In this document: one piece after another, positions 1 to 5,731 of the stretch
Layout: the number at the start of each line of letters is the position of its first letter
Position numbering within the stretch: position 1 is the first letter of the stretch
Source of the DNA: Patescibacteria group bacterium
Lineage (GTDB): Bacteria > Patescibacteriota > Microgenomatia > Daviesbacterales > UBA10151
Length of the DNA: 6,554 nucleotides
Direction: 5' to 3'
Assembly (NCBI GenBank): GCA_018816815.1
Contig: JAHIVD010000079.1
Span: 1-6,554 of the forward strand
The notes under the pieces: generated by a model
What the model was told of the DNA's origin: nothing
Seen by the model: the letters and a program-made list of their open reading frames with translations, nothing else
Database searches by the model: none
Program-made: the position numbers and the translations under genes

Positions 1-246
1 AAAATATGTAGAAAGCAAATAAACAAAACTTGTAAGTTACACTCTTGTAACCCGCTCTTATAACCTATATAACCATTGCAATTTGTTTGGTTACAATAAT
101 AATAAGAGTAATAAGAGAGTTTATAATCTTTGCCCTAAAGAATAATGATTATAAAGTTACTAGTTTGATATATTTAATGCTAATTGCAAAACCAGACTTA
201 ATTTAACTAAAATGATAGATAAATAGATAATATTAAATAGATCCTT
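1..246. other. AT-rich non-coding leader region
   Basis: No convincing reading frame or RNA gene is visible on either strand. The stretch is very AT-rich. It contains one perfect small inverted repeat at 36-51 (GTTACA, loop CTCT, TGTAAC) and several TTGTAA and TATAA-like strings. It most likely holds the 5' regulatory region of the membrane protein that starts at 247. No Shine-Dalgarno-like purine run lies before the ATG; the bases just upstream read AATAGATCCTT. Confidence 0.6.
184..213 (+). promoter_or_regulatory. candidate sigma70-type promoter for the Wzy-TPR gene
   Basis: TTGCAA at 184-189 (4 of 6 matches to TTGACA) and TAAAAT at 208-213 (5 of 6 to TATAAT) are separated by 18 bases. Transcription would start near 220, about 27 bases before the ATG. 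In DNA this AT-rich such pairs arise often by chance, so this is only the best-placed candidate. TATAAA at 150-155 is an alternative. Confidence 0.3.
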
Positions 247-2595
247 ATGGAAGAATTACAAGGTTTACGGAAAGTAATAAACAGTTACTTAGGCTTAATT
301 TTTAAAATTGGTTTATGCTTAGTATTGCTCTCTTGCTTTTTTCTTTTCACAAATCTAACAACAGAAATGTTTGATACTGCAAAATTTGCAGTTCTTGTAA
401 TCTTTACTGGAGTGCTTCTGGTACTTCTAACCTTAAAATTTACAATTGCCGGCAAAGTTGCTTTTGTTAGAACTCCACTGGATATTCCTTTAATATTGCT
501 TCTCGCTGTCAGCATTGTTTCTGTTTTTCTCTCGCCCGCCCCTTATGTTGCTGCTCTGGGCAATCAGCTTAAAATTCATGGAAGCTTGGTAAGCCTGATT
601 ACATACATTTTGTTTTACTTTATCTTAGTTAATAATTTAAAAAGTATAAAAAATATTAGGTGGATTTTTACATTAATGATAATAGCCTCGCAAGTTCTTG
701 CAATTGTGAGCCTGCTAACATACAGCGGAATAAAAATACTGCCTGAACCCTGGGCATACGGTATCAACTTTACCCCAACAGGTTCCAACTTCTCCACAAC
801 TGCTATCTTGGCTATGTTAATACCTTTTATAGTTATGCAAATTTTAAATTCAACTAAACCAATATTCGCAATTCTTAGTGCAATATTTTTAATCATTTCC
901 GGAATAACAATTGCATTAACAGGTACATGGGCAACCTGGATTGGAGCCTTAATTGCTCTTTTATTAACTGTTGCAACAATAAGCCCTATTAGACAAATAA
1001 GCAAAATCAAACCTATCAGATTAATAAGCCTGATCGTTCCGGTATGTCTTGTAGGTCTTATCACTGCTCTTTCTTTTATTCCGCCCATGGGGCCAGCTAA
1101 AAATCCCATCTATACCCAAGCTCAAGAATTTCCCAGGGAAATCCAATTAGGGTTTGTTACCTCTTGGAAAATTTCAGTCTCTGCTTTCCGTGATTCACCT
1201 TTCTGGGGTACAGGACCGTCAACTTATGCTTTTAATTTCACAAATTATAAACCGGTTGAATTTAATACTTCCAAATTTTGGAATCTAAGATTTGATTCAC
1301 CGTTTAATGAATACTTACATGTTTTAGCTACTTTAGGAGGCGTTGGTTTGCTGGCACTGCTCTCCTTAACGGCATTATTTATTTCAGGAGCATTCAAGAC
1401 CTACCAGCTGTACCGATCTGATAAATCCGAAGAAAACAGTTCAAAAATAGTACTCGCAATCTCCGGCTTAACCTTTTTCATCGTCTTGACCTTGCATTCA
1501 TCAACACTAAGCGTATGGGTAGTTGGTCTTTTGATCTTAGCTTCCTTCATGGTGTTAAATCTTTCAAAAAACACCCAAAGGAGCTGGATTAATGATCAAA
1601 CCAATGTTAAAGATATGTTTTTGAAAATTGCCGGCAACATCAGTAATCCGGAATCCCTAAAGGAAACTATCAGAATAGATGCACTTCCAGGGGTCTTGCT
1701 GACAATTGCTTTGGCTTTAGTATTGTTCGCAGGTTTTTTCGGAGGGAAATTTTTGCTGGCAGATCACTACCACAGATTAGCTCTAAATGCAGTCACGGAA
1801 AATCAAGGTATTGTTGCCTATAACAACTTGGTAGCAGCAGAAAAACTTAATCCATATAATGATACGTACCGGATAGATCTTGCACAGACCAATTTTGCCC
1901 TGGCAAATGCCATAGCAACAGCCAAAGCTCCAACAGAAGCCTCTCCTGCAGGTTCACTAACAGATCAGGATAAACAAAATATCCAAACTCTGCTCCAACA
2001 ATCAATAACTGAAGCAAAAACCGCTGTTACCTTAAGCCCAAAATCCGCAATAAATTGGGAGATACTGGGAATGCTCTACAGACAGATTTCCGGTGTTGCC
2101 CAAAATGCGCTGGTTTTCTCTCTGGACTCCTACGGCAGGGCAATCTTTCAAGACCCTCTAAACCCCAATTTAAGAGTTAGTGTTGGAGGTGTCTATTATG
2201 CTATTCAAAATTATGATATGGCAATCAGGTTCTTTACAGATTCCATAAATTTAAAACCTGATTTTGCCAACGGATACTACAATTTATCAGTTGCTCTCCG
2301 GGACAAGGGAGATTTAACTAATGCGCTGACTCTGGCAGAGAAGTTGCTGACATTATTAGTAGATGAATCTTCGCCTGATTACAAAACAGCAGGTGATTAT
2401 CTTGATGATTTGAAAAATAGGGCATCATCCGGCACCACCGAAGAGTCGGAAATTCAGCCTCCTGCTTCAGAAGAGACTGGCGTGCTTCAGCAAAAAGAAC
2501 TGCCAAAAGTAGTTAATGTAGGTAATCCCCCAAGTGATATTGCCACTCCATCTGCAATCAAAAAACCCAGCCCCACCCCATCACCTGCTCCATAA
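247..2595 (+). CDS. O-antigen ligase/Wzy-like membrane protein with C-terminal TPR domain
   Basis: This is a 782-residue integral membrane protein. About twelve hydrophobic segments lie between residues 17 and 440, and a further one lies at about 482-500. Between the TM blocks is a larger external loop (about 280-350) ending in motifs typical of the Wzy/WaaL/PglL superfamily: RDSPFWGTGPSTY at 315-327 and FDSPFNEYLHVLATLGGVGL at 349-368. This family joins lipid-linked glycans to each other (polymerase), to lipid A core, or to proteins such as pilins. After the last TM segment, residues 510-705 form helical TPR-like repeats (for example NWEILGMLYRQ at 603, FANGYYNLSVALRDKGD at 673), presumably extracytoplasmic. 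The tail (about 725-782) is a low-complexity linker rich in Pro, Ser and Glu. The ATG at 247 puts the first TM segment near the N-terminus; no Shine-Dalgarno is visible. The gene stands alone on its strand and converges with the tRNA genes. Membrane topology and family are well supported. Whether it polymerises polysaccharide or glycosylates protein cannot be told from the sequence, because no glycosyltransferases or pilins are in view. Confidence 0.85.
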   Translation: MEELQGLRKVINSYLGLIFKIGLCLVLLSCFFLFTNLTTEMFDTAKFAVLVIFTGVLLVLLTLKFTIAGKVAFVRTPLDIPLILLLAVSIVSVFLSPAPYVAALGNQLKIHGSLVSLITYILFYFILVNNLKSIKNIRWIFTLMIIASQVLAIVSLLTYSGIKILPEPWAYGINFTPTGSNFSTTAILAMLIPFIVMQILNSTKPIFAILSAIFLIISGITIALTGTWATWIGALIALLLTVATISPIRQISKIKPIRLISLIVPVCLVGLITALSFIPPMGPAKNPIYTQAQEFPREIQLGFVTSWKISVSAFRDSPFWGTGPSTYAFNFTNYKPVEFNTSKFWNLRFDSPFNEYLHVLATLGGVGLLALLSLTALFISGAFKTYQLYRSDKSEENSSKIVLAISGLTFFIVLTLHSSTLSVWVVGLLILASFMVLNLSKNTQRSWINDQTNVKDMFLKIAGNISNPESLKETIRIDALPGVLLTIALALVLFAGFFGGKFLLADHYHRLALNAVTENQGIVAYNNLVAAEKLNPYNDTYRIDLAQTNFALANAIATAKAPTEASPAGSLTDQDKQNIQTLLQQSITEAKTAVTLSPKSAINWEILGMLYRQISGVAQNALVFSLDSYGRAIFQDPLNPNLRVSVGGVYYAIQNYDMAIRFFTDSINLKPDFANGYYNLSVALRDKGDLTNALTLAEKLLTLLVDESSPDYKTAGDYLDDLKNRASSGTTEESEIQPPASEETGVLQQKELPKVVNVGNPPSDIATPSAIKKPSPTPSPAP

Positions 2596-2616
2596 GCGCT
2601 ACAGCACTGAGCAAGT

Positions 2617-2629
2617 CTTCGAGTCGAAG
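2617..2629 (-). terminator. palindrome directly behind tRNA-Ala(CGC), possible terminator or processing hairpin
   Basis: CTTCGA and TCGAAG flank a single central base, giving a 13-base near-perfect palindrome that begins at the base immediately after the tRNA discriminator. As RNA it can fold as a CTTC/GAAG stem with a 5-base loop. No T-run follows on either strand, so it is not a classical intrinsic terminator. It lies in the 34-base gap between the convergent membrane-protein stop codon and the tRNA. It could mark transcript ends or guide tRNA 3' processing. Confidence 0.3.
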
Positions 2630-2700
2630 TGGACTCACCGAGAATCGAACTCGAAATTGTACTGTGCGAGAGTACTGGTATACCATTTACCTATGAGCCC
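2630..2700 (-). tRNA. tRNA-Ala (anticodon CGC), CCA not encoded
   Basis: A full cloverleaf of 71 nt can be drawn. The acceptor stem GGGCTCA/TGAGTCC contains G3:U70, the alanine identity pair. The D-stem is GGTA/TACC with an AATGGTA loop, and the anticodon stem is GTACT/AGTAC with loop CTCGCAC, giving anticodon CGC (bases 2666-2668), which reads GCG. The variable loop has 4 nt, the T-arm is TCGAG-TTCGATT-CTCGG, and the discriminator is A. The next template bases read CTT, so CCA must be added after transcription, unlike the neighbouring tRNA-Ala(GGC). The gene lies 114 bases downstream of that tRNA on the same strand and may share its transcript. Confidence 0.95.
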
Positions 2701-2740
2701 ATAATTTCTATAATTTCCGTAATTTATTCAAGATTTCTCC

Positions 2741-2787
2741 TTAACTATTTAAAGTTACCTTAACCATTTAAAGTTAACTATTTAAAG
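2741..2787. repeat. AT-rich direct repeats between the two tRNA-Ala genes
   Basis: Three copies of the 14-base unit TTAACYATTTAAAG start at 2741, 2760 and 2774. The first two are followed by TTA, so each unit is also an imperfect palindrome centred on TTTAAA (AACYATTTAAAGTT). The spacing is 19 and then 14 bases. The cluster lies in the tRNA-tRNA spacer, upstream of tRNA-Ala(CGC). It could be a protein-binding or promoter region for that tRNA, or simply slippage-derived spacer DNA. Nothing else is seen in the spacer 2701-2814. Confidence 0.7.
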
Positions 2788-2814
2788 AAAGGTTAATATA
2801 AAAGTCCTATAAAC

Positions 2815-2888
2815 TGGTGGACCTGAGGGGAATCGAACCCCTTCCCAATGACTGCCAGCCACTCGTTCTACCATTAAACTACAGGCCC
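2815..2888 (-). tRNA. tRNA-Ala (anticodon GGC), CCA encoded
   Basis: A 74-nt cloverleaf including an encoded CCA. The acceptor stem GGGCCTG/CAGGTCC has G3:U70, the alanine identity pair. The D-stem is GTTT/GAAC with loop AATGGTA, and the anticodon stem is AGTGG/TCATT (two G:U pairs) with loop CTGGCAG, giving anticodon GGC, which reads GCC and GCU. The variable loop is GGGA, the T-arm is AGGGG-TTCGATT-CCCCT, and the discriminator is A followed by CCA at 2815-2817. GGC should not be mistaken for the glycine anticodon GCC; G3:U70 supports alanine. A consensus -10 element lies 9 bases upstream. Together with the CGC isoacceptor it forms a two-gene alanine tRNA cluster. Confidence 0.96.
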
Positions 2889-2897
2889 GGAGGATTA

Positions 2898-2906
2898 ATT
2901 ATACCA
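2898..2906 (-). promoter_or_regulatory. extended -10 promoter of tRNA-Ala(GGC)
   Basis: On the minus strand the sequence reads TGGTATAAT, a perfect TATAAT box with the TGn extension that can replace a -35 element. No good -35 match is seen 16-18 bases further upstream. Nine bases separate the box from tRNA base G1, so with the usual 6-8 base spacing transcription would start within about 1-3 nt of the mature tRNA 5' end. Confidence 0.6.
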
Positions 2907-2959
2907 AATCTTTCTTGGAACCTCTTCTTGAGGGATACAAGAACACACTTTGGAAAAAC

Positions 2960-4072
2960 CTATTTCAAAATAGCAAGAGGATTTAAAGCAACACCTTTAT
3001 AGCGGATTTCCAGATGCAAGTGAATGCCTGTTGATCTGCCTGTTGAACCCATTTGTCCAATTAATTGACCTCTGGAAACAGTTTGCCCGACAGAAACATA
3101 AATATTGGATAGATGAGCGTACAAAGAAGTATAACCATTGCCATGATCAATCACTACTCTGTTGCCGTAACCAACGCTGTCTGGCCAGCCGGCCACAATA
3201 ACCGTGCCTCCATCTGAAGCCGCAATGCCCGGAACGCTTCTGTTAGCCACATCAATTCCCGGATGATACCATGAGAAATACTGAGTCAACGTCCCTCCTG
3301 CAGGCCAGATAAAAATACCCCCTCCGGGCGCTGTAAAGGCCGGTGATCCGGGTCCCTGCGCCAAATACTGTGGCTGAGGTTTAGGTTTCAATTTTGTTTC
3401 AGACGGTGCCCCATCAGGAATAATTAAAAGTTGTCCTGCTTTTAAACTAAAATCATCAGGAACATCATTAAACGGAAAATCAACTATAGCTTGTTGCTGT
3501 GCAGAGTTTTTCTTAGCAACAGATTCCAAAGTATCACCTGTTTTTACAATATAGGATACACCTGTGACAGGTAAAATCTTTAACTTTTGACCAGGTTTTA
3601 TAATATCTCCTGTTAAATCATTTGCCCATTTAATGGTATCGCTTGAAATATTGAATTTAGCAGCAATCGAAGAAAGAGTATCACCATTTTCTACTTTATA
3701 TTCAATGGTTTCAGAACGCGGCTTCTCACTAACATTAGTTAACAGATCTGTTGATCCCATGACAACAGGACCGTTTGGAAAAGGTTCAAAAGCTTCAGTG
3801 AACCTGGGGTCTGGTCCGCCTATGCCCGGAAAGCTGGAAGAGATCAAGCTTTGTCCTCCGAATACACCTGATGTTAAGATCCCAATTGAAGCAAGACCAA
3901 CCATGGATCCATGCCAAAACTTTTTCTGGTGCGCTCCGCGTCCTTGCATTAAAGCATCTTTTACAAAATCTTTAAGTCCTTCAAAATTATGAGCAAAGTA
4001 CTTTACTTTACTTTTGGAATACCAAACTAAAGCACGGAGCAAAGCTTTTATGTCATCTACAATAGAATTCAC
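2960..4072 (-). CDS. LysM-containing M23 family peptidoglycan endopeptidase
   Basis: A 370-residue membrane-tethered cell-wall hydrolase. Residues 1-55 are basic and amphipathic and probably cytoplasmic, followed by one TM segment (about 56-73). Two LysM domains that bind N-acetylglucosamine-containing glycan follow at about 122-167 (YKVENGDTLSSIAAKFN) and about 172-218 (YIVKTGDTLESVAKKN). A Pro/Lys linker (220-250) leads to a C-terminal M23 (lysostaphin/LytM-like) zinc peptidase at about 252-368. The expected active-site residues are all present: H270 and D274 (HPGID), H320 (YAHL), H351 and H353 (IHLHLEI). An active enzyme cleaving peptide cross-bridges outside the membrane is therefore likely, rather than an EnvC/NlpD-type inactive regulator. 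The start is GTG at 4070-4072 with no Shine-Dalgarno. The next in-frame ATG (residue 42) would also keep the TM and all domains, so the start is less certain than the function. It lies 123 bases downstream of rho, with a repeat cluster between them. Confidence 0.93.
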   Translation of the reverse strand: MNSIVDDIKALLRALVWYSKSKVKYFAHNFEGLKDFVKDALMQGRGAHQKKFWHGSMVGLASIGILTSGVFGGQSLISSSFPGIGGPDPRFTEAFEPFPNGPVVMGSTDLLTNVSEKPRSETIEYKVENGDTLSSIAAKFNISSDTIKWANDLTGDIIKPGQKLKILPVTGVSYIVKTGDTLESVAKKNSAQQQAIVDFPFNDVPDDFSLKAGQLLIIPDGAPSETKLKPKPQPQYLAQGPGSPAFTAPGGGIFIWPAGGTLTQYFSWYHPGIDVANRSVPGIAASDGGTVIVAGWPDSVGYGNRVVIDHGNGYTSLYAHLSNIYVSVGQTVSRGQLIGQMGSTGRSTGIHLHLEIRYKGVALNPLAILK

Positions 4073-4107
4073 AGGGGTTATTTTAACAGATTAGTGCAAA
4101 AGGGGAA

Positions 4108-4137
4108 ATTAGATAGAATTATTTCTTTAATACTCAA
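4108..4137 (-). promoter_or_regulatory. candidate promoter for the M23 peptidase gene
   Basis: On the minus strand TTGAGT (4132-4137) and TCTAAT (4108-4113) are 18 bases apart, with 4 of 6 and 5 of 6 consensus matches. Transcription would begin near 4100, about 28 bases before the GTG start. The -35 element lies in the first unit of the 15-bp tandem repeat, and each full unit carries a further TTGAGT. Low confidence because of the AT-rich background. Confidence 0.3.
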
Positions 4138-4144
4138 GAAATAA
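4119..4144 (-). terminator. AT-rich inverted repeat downstream of rho
   Basis: TTATTTCTT (4119-4127) and AAGAAATAA (4136-4144) form a perfect 9-bp inverted repeat with an 8-base loop, about 50 bases past the rho stop codon. One arm is the end of a tandem-repeat unit. The stem has a single G:C pair and no clean U-tract follows, so it would be a weak intrinsic terminator at best. Confidence 0.25.
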
Positions 4145-4183
4145 CTACTCAACTACTCAAGAAATAACTACTCAAGAAATAAT
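4131..4183. repeat. 15-bp tandem repeat between rho and the M23 gene
   Basis: The unit TACTCAAGAAATAAC occurs in full at 4131-4145 and 4154-4168, with one terminal change at 4169-4183. A truncated 8-base copy (TACTCAAC) lies at 4146-4153. The array occupies nearly half of the 123-base spacer. Units are adjacent without spacers, so this is not a CRISPR. It is probably a slippage-generated minisatellite in the rho 3' untranslated region. Each full unit carries a -35-like TTGAGT on the minus strand. Confidence 0.85.
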
Positions 4184-4195
4184 TTTTAAGAAAAT

Positions 4196-5554
4196 TTACT
4201 TCACGTCTTTGAGCGTTTTTAAAAACTCATCATTAGATTCAGCTCTGGTTAGTCTTTCCAGAAAAATCTCTGTTTTTTCATTATCATTCAATATCCCAAT
4301 CATCCTTCTCATAATGATCATTTGTTTATAGGTATCTGCCGGAAAAAGCAATTGCTCCTGTCTGGTACCTGAAGCTTCAATATTTATTGCCGGGAAAATT
4401 CTTCTTTCAGCAAGTTTTCTATCCAAATGCAGCTCCATGTTGCCTGTACCTTTGAATTCCTCATAAATTAAATCATCCATTCTGGAACCTGTATCAACCA
4501 AGGCTGTACCGATTATTGTTAATGACCCGCCTTCTTCACAGTTCCTTGCAGCTCCGAAAAAGTGTTTTGGAGGGTAAAGGGCCACCGGGTCAAATCCACC
4601 TGAAAGAGTCCTACCAGAGGGTGGTACAGACAGATTATATGCCCGACCGAGACGGGTAATTGAATCCAAAAGAATTACAACATCTTTGCCTCTTTCAACA
4701 AACCTCTTGGCCCGCTCTAAGGCTATTTCTGCAGCTGTAGTTTGAGCCTCAGCCGGCTCATCAAAATTACTGGCTATTACATCGCCTTTGATAGACCTGG
4801 ACAAATCAGTCACTTCTTCCGGCCTCTCACCTACCAAAACTGCCATAAGAATTACGCCAGGATGGTTTTTAGCAACACCAATAGCAATATCTTTTAAAAT
4901 GGTAGTTTTGCCTGCTTTTGGCGGTGAAACAATTAAACCTCTTTGACCAAACCCAATTGGTGCCACTAAATCTATCACTCTCTGGCTAAAAGGAGTTTTA
5001 CCTGTTTCAAGTTTTAAGTGTTTGTTGGGATAAATTGCTGTCAAATCCTCAAATTTTGGTCGCTTGATCGGCCTGCCATCCGCAGATACTAATTTATCCG
5101 CATTTTCTCCATTTACTTTATTTATTTGAAGCAAACCAAAATATCTTTCAGTTTCTTTTGGAGGTCTTGCTGCCCCTTCAACAAAATCACCCGGACGCAG
5201 CCAAAACCTTCTGATCTGACTGGCAGAAATATATACATCTGCATCAGAAGGTATATATTTAGGTCTAAGAAACCCATGGCCTTCCGGCATAATATCTAAA
5301 ACTCCGGAAACTTCTTCTGTTGGAACATCACGGTCAGAATAACGGTCTCCATTGGAATAACCACTGCTGCTGTTGTATTGCTTGGGACGGTAGGACGAAC
5401 TATTATATCTGCTGGTTTTTGAAACATCAGAGCCTGTTTGTTGACCAGTTGAACCGCTGCTATTTTGTTCTACTGGATTACCCACGAATTGATCAGCCGT
5501 ACTTTTTCCGAACGACTCCTTTTTTGGTTTAAATGATTTTGTTACGCGAGGCAT
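4196..5554 (-). CDS. rho: transcription termination factor Rho
   Basis: Rho is the hexameric RNA-dependent ATPase/translocase that ends transcription. Of 452 residues (from the ATG at 5552-5554), about 82-149 form the cold-shock-like RNA-binding domain, with GHGFLR at 92-97 and DVYISASQIRRFWLRPGD. The RecA-type motor follows with Walker A SPPKAGKTT (210-218), the catalytic-glutamate segment VGERPEEV (241-248), Walker B VVILLDSITR (292-301), Q-loop PSGRTLSGG (312-320), R-loop region GTGNMELHL (from 369) and an arginine-finger segment SGTRQEQ (395-401). All catalytic elements are intact. The usual N-terminal helical bundle is not recognisable. In its place, about 80 residues of low-complexity sequence rich in Ser, Asn, Gln, Tyr and Gly, with a basic start (PRVTKSFKPKK), precede the RNA-binding domain. 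An upstream in-frame TTG at 5579-5581 would add nine residues, but it lies inside an AT-rich repeat, so the ATG is preferred. Neither start has a Shine-Dalgarno. Confidence 0.97.
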   Translation of the reverse strand: MPRVTKSFKPKKESFGKSTADQFVGNPVEQNSSGSTGQQTGSDVSKTSRYNSSSYRPKQYNSSSGYSNGDRYSDRDVPTEEVSGVLDIMPEGHGFLRPKYIPSDADVYISASQIRRFWLRPGDFVEGAARPPKETERYFGLLQINKVNGENADKLVSADGRPIKRPKFEDLTAIYPNKHLKLETGKTPFSQRVIDLVAPIGFGQRGLIVSPPKAGKTTILKDIAIGVAKNHPGVILMAVLVGERPEEVTDLSRSIKGDVIASNFDEPAEAQTTAAEIALERAKRFVERGKDVVILLDSITRLGRAYNLSVPPSGRTLSGGFDPVALYPPKHFFGAARNCEEGGSLTIIGTALVDTGSRMDDLIYEEFKGTGNMELHLDRKLAERRIFPAINIEASGTRQEQLLFPADTYKQMIIMRRMIGILNDNEKTEIFLERLTRAESNDEFLKTLKDVK

Positions 5555-5565
5555 ATGGTTTGGAA

Positions 5566-5653
5566 AATTTACAATGTTCAATTTACAATTTACAATGAAT
5601 TTTCAATGACTTAATGTTTGAAAATTAAAAAATTTAGACATTTATTGAAAATT
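5566..5653. repeat. ATTGTAAATT / ATTGAAAATT repeat cluster upstream of rho
   Basis: AATTTACAAT occurs at 5566-5575, 5580-5589 and 5587-5596, and the variant AATTTTCAAT at 5598-5607. The last can pair with TTGAAAATT at 5618-5626 (9 bp, 11-base loop) or with ATTGAAAATT at 5644-5653 (10 bp, 36-base loop). The cluster fills much of the 177-base gap between the surface-protein stop and the rho start, and reaches to within 12 bases of the rho ATG. Alternative stems in the rho leader could affect its expression, which is often autoregulated in bacteria, but this is inference. The rest of the gap (5654-5731) shows nothing recognisable. Confidence 0.75.
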
Positions 5654-5731
5654 GAGAATTAAAAATTATCTTGTTTGAAAACAGTATGCGGATCCTTACA
5701 ATTCTTAGTAAACCATATCCCTTGTCTTCTG

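Noticed and set aside
615..1109. 164-codon open frame on the minus strand inside the membrane-protein gene
   Set aside because: It is an antisense shadow; its hydrophobic composition mirrors the TM codons of the real gene.
2630..2888. tRNA genes as an integration (att) site of a mobile element
   Set aside because: No integrase, no duplicated tRNA 3' fragment and no change in gene style beside the tRNAs are visible.
2817..3002. 61-codon open frame on the plus strand
   Set aside because: It overlaps tRNA-Ala(GGC) and the 3' end of the M23 gene antisense, and has no recognisable protein features.
3633..3992. 119-codon open frame on the plus strand inside the M23 gene
   Set aside because: It is an antisense shadow of a gene with clear LysM and TM sequence.
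4131..4183. CRISPR array
   Set aside because: Units are 15 bp, directly adjacent, without unique spacers, and there are no cas genes.
5555..5581. TTG at 5579-5581 as the start of Rho (nine extra residues)
   Set aside because: The extra codons are encoded by the ATTGTAAATT repeat, there is no Shine-Dalgarno, and the ATG at 5554 gives a natural basic N-terminus (MPRVTKSFKPKK).
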